Source: Psychrobacter sp. I-STPA6b
GTDB lineage: Bacteria > Pseudomonadota > Gammaproteobacteria > Pseudomonadales > Moraxellaceae
DNA: 64,000 nucleotides
Assembly (NCBI RefSeq): GCF_020662265.1
Contig: NZ_VEWM01000054.1
Location: 1-64,000 of the forward strand
Direction of reading: 5' to 3'
Position numbers and translations under genes: made by a program. Of the stretch, positions 10,382 to 19,142 are shown piece by piece. The notes under the pieces were generated by a model. The model saw nothing but the letters and a program-made list of their open reading frames with translations, was not told where the DNA came from and searched no databases. Each line of letters opens with the position of its first letter. Within the stretch, counting starts at the first letter, position 1.

Positions 10382-11053
10382 ATGCAATTTGCTGTAATAG
10401 GATTGGGTGTGTTTGGGCGGGCTTGTGCCTTTGAGCTACAGCGCCAAGGTAATGAAGTGCTGGGTATTGATCTTGATGAAAAAGAAGTCAATAAAGTCAG
10501 TGATGTTCTTAGCCTTGCAGTGATTGCTGATGCCACAGATAAAGAAACCTTACAAGAGCTTAATTTCTCCCAGCTTGACGGGGTAATGGTATGTATTGGT
10601 GATAATCTTGAAGCCAGCTTATTATGTACCTTAAACCTTATTAACTTACCTGTTCCCAATCTTTGGGTTAAGGCAAAAACTGACGCCCACCATGATATTT
10701 TAGAAAGCCTTGGTGTCAAAAATATCATTCATCCAGAGCAGGACATGGGTATTCGCATTGCACAAGCGATGAACTATCCAGTAATGAAGCAATACCTGTC
10801 TTTAAATGGTGAGTCTTATCTAGTACGTATTGATATTCCTGAAGATTGGACACCGCAAAGTATTGCTTCTATCCGTAACAATCACCCCAGCACATCATTG
10901 GTCATGATTATTCGGGCAAAAGAGATGATTCGTGTCTTTGAAGATAGCTGGATAGTAGAACATCCAGATAGTTTGGTATTTAGTGGTTTATTGCCTGACT
11001 TAAAACGACTGGCAAAATCTTTCATCCCACCTCGCACTCCTGATAAGTGGTAG
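10382..11053 (+). CDS. ktrA: Potassium channel regulatory subunit, KtrA/TrkA type
   Basis: A 223-residue cytoplasmic RCK protein that gates the KtrB potassium channel on nucleotide binding. The N-terminal RCK_N (Rossmann) domain shows GLGVFGRACAFEL and an acidic GIDLDE at the end of strand 2, which binds the nucleotide ribose. The C-terminal RCK_C domain begins near residue 135. A single RCK_N/RCK_C unit of about 220 residues fits KtrA rather than the doubled 450-residue TrkA. It lies 7 bp upstream of ktrB and the two are surely one operon. Confidence 0.88.
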   Translation: MQFAVIGLGVFGRACAFELQRQGNEVLGIDLDEKEVNKVSDVLSLAVIADATDKETLQELNFSQLDGVMVCIGDNLEASLLCTLNLINLPVPNLWVKAKTDAHHDILESLGVKNIIHPEQDMGIRIAQAMNYPVMKQYLSLNGESYLVRIDIPEDWTPQSIASIRNNHPSTSLVMIIRAKEMIRVFEDSWIVEHPDSLVFSGLLPDLKRLAKSFIPPRTPDKW

Positions 11054-11060
11054 ATTACTT

Positions 11061-12383
11061 GTGGCTTTACGTAACCGCATAGCAATATCGCCACCATTGA
11101 CATTGGCACTAGGATTTTTAGTATTAATCATCATTGGCACTTGTCTACTAAAACTACCCATTTGTCACCCTACTGAAATTTCTTGGTTAAAGGCAACATT
11201 TACTGCAACCTCAGCAGTAACAGTAACAGGGCTCAGTGTCGTGGATACTGGCTCTTTTTCTCGTCTTGGACAAATTGTCATTGCACTGCTAATTCAGTTA
11301 GGGGGTCTTGGCTTTATGACCTTTGCAGTGTTGGCATTTTTTAGCTTACAACGCCGATTAAATATAACCAGTCAAATGATTGCGCGTGAGGCACTTGGTG
11401 GGACAAGCTTTGGTGATATCATTGCTACAGCTAAATCCGTTGTCACAATTGCACTGAGTGTAGAGCTGGTCGGGTTTATTGCTCTGTCTCTGGCTTTTTC
11501 CTCTTATCTACCTTGGCAAGAGGCGTTATATCATGGATTCTTTTATACTATCTCAGCGTTTAATAACGCTGGTTTTGCACTAGATGGCGATAGCCTCATG
11601 CCTTATGTCAGTGATGTGCAAATTAACCTTATCATCACTGCATTGATTATCATTGGTGGTTTAGGATTTTTAGTCATTAAAGATTTAATTGATAATCGCA
11701 GTTGGCGTAAAGTTAATGTAAACACAAAGCTGGTATTAACTGCAACCATACTACTGAACTTTATTGCCTTTATTTTATTTTGGTTATTAGAGCATAATAA
11801 TCCTGAGACGTTAGGAAGTCTGGACATCACAGGACAGGCCACTGCAGCATGGTTTCAAGCAATTACACCACGTACCGCAGGGTTTAATACATTACCTATT
11901 GACCAGCTAACTGATGCCAGTACCTTATTAACCATGTTTTTAATGTTTATTGGTGGTGGTTCACTTTCTACTGCTAGTGGTATTAAGCTAGGCACTTTTG
12001 TAGTACTTATATTAACGACCCTCTCATTTTTACGCCAACGTGATTATGTCACTTGCTTTGAGCGTCGTATTCCTGAACGTCAGGTACACAAATCATTGGC
12101 ACTGATTAGTATTACCATGGTTCTTATATTTTTAAGTGTATTTATACTTTCAGTGATTGAGTCCAAACATGCTTTAGAGGATGTACTATTTGAAGTTGTT
12201 TCTGCATTAAGTACGGTTGGGCTATCACGAGGCTTGACTTCAAACCTTAGTCCTGCTGGTGAAGTTATTATTATGTTTATGATGTTTGCAGGACGAGTAG
12301 GACCATTAACGCTAGCCTACTTAATTGCTATGCCAAAATCTACTCGTGTACGTTATCCTGAAACTAACATCCTAATTGGCTAA
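11061..12383 (+). CDS. ktrB: Sodium-dependent potassium uptake channel subunit KtrB
   Basis: This 440-residue polytopic membrane protein of the TrkH/KtrB superfamily forms the ion path for potassium uptake with KtrA. Four channel-like repeats are recognisable by the pore-loop residues: SAVTVTGLSVVDT, SAFNNAGFAL, TPRTAGFNTLP and SALSTVGLSRGLT, each with the selectivity-filter glycine. Length fits KtrB rather than the longer TrkH. The start appears to be GTG at 11061, with only a weak upstream ribosome site, suggesting translation coupled to ktrA 7 bp before it. Confidence 0.9.
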   Translation: MALRNRIAISPPLTLALGFLVLIIIGTCLLKLPICHPTEISWLKATFTATSAVTVTGLSVVDTGSFSRLGQIVIALLIQLGGLGFMTFAVLAFFSLQRRLNITSQMIAREALGGTSFGDIIATAKSVVTIALSVELVGFIALSLAFSSYLPWQEALYHGFFYTISAFNNAGFALDGDSLMPYVSDVQINLIITALIIIGGLGFLVIKDLIDNRSWRKVNVNTKLVLTATILLNFIAFILFWLLEHNNPETLGSLDITGQATAAWFQAITPRTAGFNTLPIDQLTDASTLLTMFLMFIGGGSLSTASGIKLGTFVVLILTTLSFLRQRDYVTCFERRIPERQVHKSLALISITMVLIFLSVFILSVIESKHALEDVLFEVVSALSTVGLSRGLTSNLSPAGEVIIMFMMFAGRVGPLTLAYLIAMPKSTRVRYPETNILIG

Positions 12384-12391
12384 AACAATAA

Positions 12392-12424
12392 AAAAGTGAG
12401 GCTTTGACAGCCTCACTTTTTTTA
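12392..12424. terminator. Bidirectional terminator between ktrB and nfuA
   Basis: AAAAGTGAGGC (12392-12402) pairs perfectly with GCCTCACTTTT (12410-12420) across a 7-nt loop, with T-runs on both sides. It lies between convergent ktrB and nfuA and can serve both. Confidence 0.92.
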
Positions 12425-12452
12425 TAGATGGTTGGATAGATAGCTTGTATGC

Positions 12453-13121
12453 TTACTTATAATACGCATTTTCAGTGCGGGTGTGGTCAGTTTCATCAAC
12501 CACTTGCGTTAGCTCAGGAATTTGCTGTTTTAGCTGTACTTCCACCCCTTGACGCAAAGTCATGTCCACTGCTGAGCAACCTTGACAGCCACCACCAAAT
12601 TTTAATACAGCGGTCAAGCCGATGCCTTCTTCTTCTATCAATTCTAACAGCTCAACCATGCCACCATGTGAGGCAAGATTTGGGTTAATCTCAGACTGCA
12701 ACACATAATTAATACGCTCCTCTACACTGGCATCTGCCCCAACTTTGGGTACTTTAGAGTTTGGCGCGCGGAAGGTTAACTGCCCACCAAAGCGGTCTTT
12801 ATTATAGTCAATCACCGCATCTTCTAAATAAGGCACTGAGGTTGCATCAATAAAGGCAGAAAAATGCTCATAATCCAACCGCAAGTCCGCCATATCCTCC
12901 TCGCCAGGCTGATTATAAGCCATACAACACTCTGCACGAGGTGTACCTGGGTGTTCAACAAAAATACGCACACCAATACCATCGGTTTCTTGCTTGGCAA
13001 GCAGTTCTGCTAAATAACCTTGAGCCGATTCGGTAATGGTAATGTTACTTTTTAGCTCGGTTTGTTCAGTATCTAATGCCGAAGTAGGCTGTTGTTCATT
13101 GGGTTGAGTCGCGTCAGACAT
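12453..13121 (-). CDS. nfuA: Fe-S biogenesis protein NfuA
   Basis: NfuA is a 4Fe-4S carrier that delivers clusters to apo-proteins, notably under oxidative stress or iron limitation. The 222-residue protein has a degenerate A-type carrier domain (about residues 28-120) and a C-terminal Nfu domain with the cluster-binding CQGC motif (Cys 179 and Cys 182) in [14 protein letters not shown]. The N-terminus has about 25 extra polar residues compared with E. coli NfuA. It is convergent with ktrB and divergent from nadM. Confidence 0.93.
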   Translation of the reverse strand: MSDATQPNEQQPTSALDTEQTELKSNITITESAQGYLAELLAKQETDGIGVRIFVEHPGTPRAECCMAYNQPGEEDMADLRLDYEHFSAFIDATSVPYLEDAVIDYNKDRFGGQLTFRAPNSKVPKVGADASVEERINYVLQSEINPNLASHGGMVELLELIEEEGIGLTAVLKFGGGCQGCSAVDMTLRQGVEVQLKQQIPELTQVVDETDHTRTENAYYK

Positions 13122-13251
13122 AAGATGACCTCACTATAATAATAAAAGATGGGTAGATTTGGCTTGCTGTTATTATGGTGGTATTTATTAAATAATCAAG
13201 GTGTATTACTTTATCAATGCCATCAACGCTCGCCTATCCACCTCAATATGC

Positions 13252-13282
13252 TACAATCTAGCCTTAATACTAACCTTAGTAT
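13252..13282 (+). promoter_or_regulatory. nadM promoter region with operator-like palindrome
   Basis: TACAAT at 13252-13257 looks like a -10 box. Ten bases on is the 16-bp palindrome ATACTAA-CC-TTAGTAT (13267-13282), placed at about the transcript start of nadM. The position suits a repressor operator for the NAD salvage genes. The regulator is not identified here. Confidence 0.45.
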
Positions 13283-13292
13283 CATTATTTAC

Positions 13293-13307
13293 CGCAAGGA
13301 GTTTGCG
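13293..13307 (+). promoter_or_regulatory. Ribosome site of nadM held in a small hairpin
   Basis: CGCAA (13293-13297) and TTGCG (13303-13307) pair around the loop GGAGT, which is the Shine-Dalgarno core ahead of ATG at 13310. The five-pair stem may tune translation. This is seen in sequence; the effect is inference. Confidence 0.45.
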
Positions 13308-13309
13308 TT

Positions 13310-14365
13310 ATGAATGCTGTATCTGCCCCCACCTCAACAACTACTAATGATAATAACCATTATGATTTTTTGGTATTTATTGGACGATTTCAGCCCTTTC
13401 ATATGGGGCATAAAGCCGTCATTGATGAGGCATTAAAGCGTGCTGACAAGGTAATTATCTTATTGGGGTCGGCTAATCTGCCCCGTAGCCTACGCAATCC
13501 CTTTTCGGTGAGCGAACGTGAGCAGATGATTCAAGGAGCATATGATAAAGATGATGCCGAGCGTATCTATTGCGTGGGCTTAGATGACGCACTTTATAAT
13601 GACACCCGTTGGCTACAATATGTGCAGTCAGCGGTAAAATCGGTCACTGGTGATTTGCATGCCAATATTGGACTTATTGGACATTCCAAAGACAGTTCCT
13701 CTTATTATTTGTCTTTGTTTCCAAATTGGGCGTCCGTTTCTGTTCCCAATTATAAAAATCTGTCAGCCACCCCCATTCGTGATGGCTTTTTGCTTGGGGC
13801 AACGCCAACGCCTGAACGCACACCCAATTCCACTCGGCAAGTTTTAGATGATTTTAAACAAACCGCTGAATATAAAAAACTGCATGAAGAGGCATGGTTT
13901 GTCGATAATTATAAAAAACAATGGGAAAATACCCCTTATCCACCGACCTTTATGACGGCAGACGCGGTGGTGGTACAATCGGGGCATATTTTATTGGTGG
14001 AACGCCGTAGCATGCCCGGTCAAGGATTATGGGCGTTGCCCGGTGGCTTTATCAACCCTAAAGAAACACTATTTGACGCTTGTATTCGTGAGCTTAGAGA
14101 AGAAACTCGCTTAAAAGTGCCAGAGCCTGTGTTACGTGGCTCACGTCATAGTCAGCATACCTTTGATGACCCCTACCGCTCAGCACGTGGTCGCACCATT
14201 ACTCAAGCGTTTTATTTTCAGCTAAAAAATGACCCCAATGGCTTGCCAAAAGTCAAAGGAGGCGATGATGCGTCACGGGCGTTTTGGCTACCATTGGCAG
14301 AGCTTGACCCAAAAATGATATTTGAAGACCATTATGCGATTATTTGTAAAATGGTTGGCTTGTAA
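13310..14365 (+). CDS. nadM: Bifunctional NMN adenylyltransferase / Nudix hydrolase
   Basis: The N-terminal half (about residues 15-185) is a NadM nucleotidyltransferase joining nicotinamide mononucleotide and ATP into NAD; FIGRFQPFHMGHKAVIDEA holds the HxGH motif. The C-terminal half (about 210-345) is a Nudix domain with a complete box, GFINPKETLFDAC then RELREETRL, often an ADP-ribose pyrophosphatase in this fusion. The 351-residue length fits the known NadM-Nudix fusion. It starts a cluster with a metallophosphoesterase and nadV, giving a two-enzyme nicotinamide to NAD route. The start has AAGGAG 6 bp upstream. Confidence 0.93.
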   Translation: MNAVSAPTSTTTNDNNHYDFLVFIGRFQPFHMGHKAVIDEALKRADKVIILLGSANLPRSLRNPFSVSEREQMIQGAYDKDDAERIYCVGLDDALYNDTRWLQYVQSAVKSVTGDLHANIGLIGHSKDSSSYYLSLFPNWASVSVPNYKNLSATPIRDGFLLGATPTPERTPNSTRQVLDDFKQTAEYKKLHEEAWFVDNYKKQWENTPYPPTFMTADAVVVQSGHILLVERRSMPGQGLWALPGGFINPKETLFDACIRELREETRLKVPEPVLRGSRHSQHTFDDPYRSARGRTITQAFYFQLKNDPNGLPKVKGGDDASRAFWLPLAELDPKMIFEDHYAIICKMVGL

Positions 14366-14402
14366 GTTTTAGAAGTTTTTTAGCAGTTTGGAGAAAGCAA
14401 AT

Positions 14403-15347
14403 TTGTTAAGAGTTGCTATTTTTGCAGACATTCATGGTAAGTTTCTATTGCCATTTAAATTGGTTGACCATTATCAAAAAACCACTGGCAAATCCATTGA
14501 TTTGATTTTGCAATGTGGTGATATGGGGGCATTTCCTGATAAATCTCGTATGGATAAAGCGACCCTTCGCCATGCCAAAAATGACCGAGATGAATTGGGG
14601 TTTATAGATGAGTTTGTTCTTGTTCAGCCTGAAATTGCCCAATGTTTAAATGATTTAAACGTTGATATGCTCTGTGTGCGTGGCAATCATGAAGACCATG
14701 AATTTTTAGATAAATTAGAGGACGAGGCAACATTTTTAGAGCAACCTGCCTACCCGATTGATGCTTACAATCGGGTTTGGGTGTGTCGTACTGGTATGCC
14801 CATAACTATTCAAAGTAAGCTTATTCAAAGCAAAGCCAATACGCCAAAAGAGTCAAAAAACTTTGTCGCCTTAACAAACAAAGGTAAAGCTAACAAAAAC
14901 ACTGAGCATACAAGTCTAACGATGGTTGGCGTAGGGCGTATCGGTGATAGAAAAGGGCGTACTCACCCACAATTTATTCAAGATTATGAACGCCAAGCCT
15001 TAAAAAAACTGGTTAAACATCATCAAGAATTTGATGTACTCATTACCCATGATAAAAGCTCAGATAGCCAACGTGGTTATGGCTCAGCAGAAATTGAAGA
15101 ACTACTTGATCAAGTGGCGTTTGCCTATCATTTTTATGGGCATACAGGTGAGCCATTTTCGCAGACTTTGGCTGACAATGGCATTACCCAATCTGTTAAA
15201 GTCAAAGAGCTTGAGTTTAACCATCATGGCAAATTAGAGACAGGCTGTATGCTGATTTTGGAAAAGTCAGACGATAAATTTTCACTCACTGCTGTGCCAT
15301 TAAATGATATTATTGGCTTTATGAAAAGTACTTGGCATTATATGTAA
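14403..15347 (+). CDS. Metallophosphoesterase of the calcineurin-like superfamily
   Basis: A 314-residue predicted metal-dependent phosphoesterase. Dimetal-site motifs are visible in order: FADIHGK (D-x-H), LQCGDMGAF (GD), VRGNHEDHEF (GNHE), LITHDKSS (TH) and FYGHTGEPF (GH). No signal peptide is present, so it acts in the cytoplasm. I chose TTG at 14403 because GGAGAAA lies 6 bp upstream and gives MLRVAIFADIHGK; the TTG at 14388 would put that site inside the gene. It lies 37 bp after nadM and 118 bp before nadV, which points to a nicotinamide or ADP-ribose phosphate substrate. That is inference from position only. Confidence 0.8.
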   Translation: MLRVAIFADIHGKFLLPFKLVDHYQKTTGKSIDLILQCGDMGAFPDKSRMDKATLRHAKNDRDELGFIDEFVLVQPEIAQCLNDLNVDMLCVRGNHEDHEFLDKLEDEATFLEQPAYPIDAYNRVWVCRTGMPITIQSKLIQSKANTPKESKNFVALTNKGKANKNTEHTSLTMVGVGRIGDRKGRTHPQFIQDYERQALKKLVKHHQEFDVLITHDKSSDSQRGYGSAEIEELLDQVAFAYHFYGHTGEPFSQTLADNGITQSVKVKELEFNHHGKLETGCMLILEKSDDKFSLTAVPLNDIIGFMKSTWHYM

Positions 15348-15410
15348 GTTTTTAATTATTAATTTTTCTATTAATTTTCGCCCCAACCGATAGACGGTAC
15401 GGGCATCACT

Positions 15411-15442
15411 GTCATGATAAGTTATTCACCATTTATCATGAC
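15411..15442 (+). promoter_or_regulatory. Perfect inverted repeat ahead of nadV
   Basis: GTCATGATAA (15411-15420) and TTATCATGAC (15433-15442) form a perfect 10-bp inverted repeat with a 12-nt centre, only 9 bp before the nadV ribosome site (CAGAGGAG). It may be an operator or an mRNA hairpin; it lacks a U-run and is not a terminator. It differs in sequence from the palindrome ahead of nadM. Confidence 0.55.
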
Positions 15443-15465
15443 CTTAACAACAGAGGAGTTCTGTT

Positions 15466-16863
15466 ATGTTCACCAGTAATTTTAACAATCTTATCCTAAA
15501 TTCGGACAGCTACAAAGCCTCGCATTGGTTGCAATATCCGCCCAATAGCGAATATATGTCCAGCTATGTCGAAGCCCGCAAAGGCGATTATGACGCTTTG
15601 TTTTTTGGCTTGCAGGCATTTATTAAAGAATATCTACACGCCCCCATTACCCATGCTCATATTGATGAGGCAGAGGCGGTGATTACCGCTCATGGCTTGC
15701 CGTTTAACCGTCAAGGCTGGGAAACACTGGTCAATAAACATGGCGGTTATCTGCCCATACGCATTCAAGCCGTCCCTGAAGGCAGTATCGTACCTGTATC
15801 CAATGTGGTCTGCCAGATTGTTAATACTGACCCTGAGTTTTATTGGTTACCCAGCTATTTAGAAACCGCTTTATTACGGGCGATTTGGTATCCTTCAACG
15901 GTGGCAAGTTTGTCTTATTATTGCAAAAATGTATTACGTTCTGCCCTTGAAAAGTCTGCCGATAGCTTAGATGGCTTACCCTTTAAATTGCATGATTTTG
16001 GAGCAAGGGGTGCGTCAAGTATGGAAACGGTGGCATTGGGCAGTTTGGCTCATTTGGTCAACTTCTCTGGTACTGACAGCATGACCGCATTGGTGGCTGC
16101 TAGCCGTTGGTATGGTATGAATGATAACATGCCCGCCTTTTCAATCCCTGCTGCCGAGCATAGCACCATGACCTCATGGGGGCGTGAGGGTGAGCAAGAC
16201 GCTTATGCCAATATGCTTAAACAGTTTGGTGGTGAGGGCAAATTGGTCGCGGTGGTATCTGATAGTTATGATTTGTGGAATGCCATCGACCATATTTGGG
16301 GTGAGGCGTTAAAATCTGATGTGGAAAACATGGGTGGCACTTTGGTGATACGCCCTGACAGTGGCGACCCTGCCAAAGTGGTGCGTGAGGCATTAGAGCG
16401 ATTGGCGGTCAAATTCGGCACGCATACCAATAGCAAAGGCTATCGCGTATTGCCTGATTATGTACGTTTGATACAAGGTGACGGTATCAATCCACAAAGT
16501 CTAGGGAAAATCTTGGACACCATCATGCAAGCAGGCTTTAGTGCTGACAATGTCACTTTCGGTATGGGTGGCGGGCTATTACAACAGGTTAATCGTGATA
16601 CCATGAGCTGGGCGATGAAAGCCAGTGCTGTGCAGATTAACGGGGTTTGGAAAGATGTGTTTAAAGACCCGATTACTAGCCGTTCTAAACGCTCGAAAAA
16701 AGGACGTTTGGCATTGGTTCGAAATGATAATGGTCAGATAAACACCGTTCGAGAAGATACCTTAACCGATAATGATAGCAACTTATTGCGTGATGTGTTT
16801 GTTGATGGTCAATTATTGGTTGATGAATCATTGACCACCATTCGTAAGCGGACGGGTTGGTAA
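15466..16863 (+). CDS. nadV: Nicotinamide phosphoribosyltransferase
   Basis: NadV joins nicotinamide and phosphoribosyl pyrophosphate to give NMN, bypassing nicotinamide deamidation. The 465-residue protein has the NAMPT hallmarks: FGARGASSMETV, PAAEHSTMTSWG with the His that is phosphorylated during ATP-coupled catalysis, VVSDSYDLWNAI, the phosphate-binding RPDSGDP, and FGMGGGLLQQVNRDT. A good CAGAGGAG site precedes ATG. With NadM upstream it completes nicotinamide to NAD salvage. The same pair also occurs on some phage and plasmid genomes, so horizontal origin is possible; codon use here looks somewhat richer in G+C than the capsule genes. Confidence 0.95.
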   Translation: MFTSNFNNLILNSDSYKASHWLQYPPNSEYMSSYVEARKGDYDALFFGLQAFIKEYLHAPITHAHIDEAEAVITAHGLPFNRQGWETLVNKHGGYLPIRIQAVPEGSIVPVSNVVCQIVNTDPEFYWLPSYLETALLRAIWYPSTVASLSYYCKNVLRSALEKSADSLDGLPFKLHDFGARGASSMETVALGSLAHLVNFSGTDSMTALVAASRWYGMNDNMPAFSIPAAEHSTMTSWGREGEQDAYANMLKQFGGEGKLVAVVSDSYDLWNAIDHIWGEALKSDVENMGGTLVIRPDSGDPAKVVREALERLAVKFGTHTNSKGYRVLPDYVRLIQGDGINPQSLGKILDTIMQAGFSADNVTFGMGGGLLQQVNRDTMSWAMKASAVQINGVWKDVFKDPITSRSKRSKKGRLALVRNDNGQINTVREDTLTDNDSNLLRDVFVDGQLLVDESLTTIRKRTGW

Positions 16864-16970
16864 TCAAGCCCATACTTGCGATTTAGTTCTGATAACTTAA
16901 ACATTTTAAAAATGGCTTTCATTATGTATGATGGAGGTCATTTTTTTAGCATGATATAAAGTAAAAACCT

Positions 16971-17759
16971 ATGACACCAAAAGACATACTGCTTGCCCCT
17001 ATTTATCTTTATCAAGGCAAAAAAGTCAAAGCCAATACCCCTCGCCTGCCTGAGCCAGAAGGACAACGATTTGGCTTATTAACTTCTCATCAGAAAAAAA
17101 TAGATGCCTACCAAGATAATACTCAGGCCTTACGTTTAATGATTGTTGGTGATTCTGCAGCAGCAGGTGTTGGGGCGTATTCTCAAGATGAAGCGTTAAG
17201 TGGTCAACTACCCAAGGCACTATGTCAAAACCCACAGTTAATGAATAAATATGATGTGATTGACTGGTCATTGCATGCAACAACAGGACATACCAGTTTT
17301 GATTTGTTACATCGACTGTATGTACTGCCTAAACCTGAGCAAGCCGTTGATGTGATGGTGGTGAGCATTGGGGTTAATGACACCACACAAAATATTTCTC
17401 ATGCTTGCTGGCAAGAACAAATTGAGCAAATTATTTTGATTGCTAAACGCAAGTTTGCCGTACGCTGGCTGATATTTTCTTCATTACCACCAATGGCACT
17501 AATGCCAGCATTACCAACGCCACTAAATGCTTTTATTGGTGCAAAAGCCACAGCTTTAGATAACATTCTAAAACACACTTGCCAACAGCACGATGGGGTC
17601 TACTATTTAGCTATGGACTTTAATGATATGGGAGAAAAAGCACAGGAAAATCCACTGATTTTGTTTGCGACTGATGGATTTCACCCCAGTGCTTTTACTT
17701 ATCATATCTGGGGAAAACGTCTGGCTCAAACAATTGCAACATTAGTTAATAGCCCATAG
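16971..17759 (+). CDS. SGNH/GDSL-type hydrolase
   Basis: A 262-residue SGNH hydrolase. Block I is MIVGDSAAAGVGA with the nucleophile Ser, block III is SIGVNDTTQ with the oxyanion Asn, and block V is DGFHPSAFTY with the catalytic Asp and His. No clear signal peptide precedes block I, which begins near residue 55. Such enzymes are esterases, lipases or thioesterases; the substrate here is unknown. It follows nadV by about 107 bp on the same strand, but nothing ties it to NAD metabolism. It ends 10 bp from the convergent efflux gene, with no terminator visible between them. Confidence 0.82.
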   Translation: MTPKDILLAPIYLYQGKKVKANTPRLPEPEGQRFGLLTSHQKKIDAYQDNTQALRLMIVGDSAAAGVGAYSQDEALSGQLPKALCQNPQLMNKYDVIDWSLHATTGHTSFDLLHRLYVLPKPEQAVDVMVVSIGVNDTTQNISHACWQEQIEQIILIAKRKFAVRWLIFSSLPPMALMPALPTPLNAFIGAKATALDNILKHTCQQHDGVYYLAMDFNDMGEKAQENPLILFATDGFHPSAFTYHIWGKRLAQTIATLVNSP

Positions 17760-17769
17760 CACTCGTTTA

Positions 17770-19068
17770 TTAATTCGTATCATCTAAATTTAAATGGCTA
17801 TCAATTTGCCAGACCAAATAGGTGCCTAAACTCATTAAAACAAACATCGTTAGTCCTAGCTTCATCACTGGGTTCGCAGGTATCAGATTTAAGAGTAAAC
17901 CACCAAAAATTCCCACGGCAAACATTAAAGAGCCTTGTAAAGCGCTCGCCATACCTGCACGATGCTTTTGAAATGCCAATGCAATGGCAGCGGCATTTGG
18001 CTGTGTAAGCCCTAACCCAGCAATACAAAAGAAAATACTGGCTAGAACCAAAGGTAGCCAAGCCTGAGCGCCATAAGTTGCACCCAGTAAAAATAAAACA
18101 GCTGAAGCAATTACCTGCATTAACGCACCAAAACGCAATAAATTCACTAAGCGAAAGCGATTTGTTAACCACTGATTGACCTGAGTCAAGCCAATAAACC
18201 CTGCGGCATTCATACCAAAGATGATGCTAAACTGTCCTTCAGTCAGCCCATAACCGTCCATAATTAACTCAGAAGCAGCACTGATATAAACAAACATTGA
18301 CCCCATCAATAGCCCTGCTCCAATAGCAGGATAACCAAATTTAGGGTCTTTTAATAAGTCCCAATATTGATTTAGTAATGTACTAATCGGTCGGTAGTTA
18401 CGATTTTCAGCAGTGAGAGTTTCCGTAAAAAAGAACTTCGTCAGTAATAGATTAAATACCCCAAAACCTGCCAAAAACCAAAAAATAGCATGCCAATCAA
18501 AAAACTGTAGTAAAAAAGCTCCCAATGATGGTGCAAGAATTGGTGCAATACCCATCACCAATATCATGATAGAAAACGCCTTTGCGGTCTGTTTTGGTGG
18601 CAGTGTATCACGTATCGCAGCCCGTGTTACCACTGCTCCAACACAAGCTCCGAGTGCCTGTAACGTACGTCCAGCAAATAAGACATACTCGCTGTTGGTC
18701 GTTGCACACACAACAGAGGCAATAACATACACTGTCATACCAAAATATAAAGGCTTTACACGACCTACCCGATCACTTAATGGACCATAAAATAGTTGAC
18801 CAACCACTAATCCCACAAAATAAGCTGGGACAGAATTTGCAATGACAGCCGTTGTTACACCAAAGTCCTTCGCCATTGAAGGTAACGCAGGCAGGTACAT
18901 ATCAATAGATAAAGGACCAATGGCAATAATCAGTCCCAGTATCATCACCCATACTACTGGAAATTTAGTAGGTACAGAAGGTGCATCAGAAGTAGGAGAT
19001 GCTGTAGATTGAGAAGGGTCTATCTGAGTAGGTATCTCAGTAGATTTTTTAGAATCTTCTAAAGGCAT
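17770..19068 (-). CDS. Bcr/CflA-family multidrug efflux MFS transporter
   Basis: A 432-residue major facilitator with about 12 membrane helices in the inner membrane. SIDMYLPALPSMAKDFG in helix 1 and the loop GPLSDRVGRVKP (MFS motif A) are typical of the Bcr/CflA drug:proton antiporters, as is ILAPSLGAFLL (antiporter motif C region). About 35 polar, Ser/Thr/Pro-rich residues precede helix 1, more than in E. coli Bcr. The exported drug cannot be predicted. It lies 74 bp downstream of the crotonase gene on the same strand. Confidence 0.88.
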   Translation of the reverse strand: MPLEDSKKSTEIPTQIDPSQSTASPTSDAPSVPTKFPVVWVMILGLIIAIGPLSIDMYLPALPSMAKDFGVTTAVIANSVPAYFVGLVVGQLFYGPLSDRVGRVKPLYFGMTVYVIASVVCATTNSEYVLFAGRTLQALGACVGAVVTRAAIRDTLPPKQTAKAFSIMILVMGIAPILAPSLGAFLLQFFDWHAIFWFLAGFGVFNLLLTKFFFTETLTAENRNYRPISTLLNQYWDLLKDPKFGYPAIGAGLLMGSMFVYISAASELIMDGYGLTEGQFSIIFGMNAAGFIGLTQVNQWLTNRFRLVNLLRFGALMQVIASAVLFLLGATYGAQAWLPLVLASIFFCIAGLGLTQPNAAAIALAFQKHRAGMASALQGSLMFAVGIFGGLLLNLIPANPVMKLGLTMFVLMSLGTYLVWQIDSHLNLDDTN

Positions 19069-19142
19069 AAAGCAAACCTAAGAGTATTAGCGTTTATCAA
19101 TTGGTTGTCTACTGCCTATCTAATAAAAGCTATGATGGCATA

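Noticed and set aside
14388..14402. Earlier TTG start for the metallophosphoesterase
   Set aside because: It would place the GGAGAAA ribosome site inside the coding region; TTG at 14403 has correct spacing.
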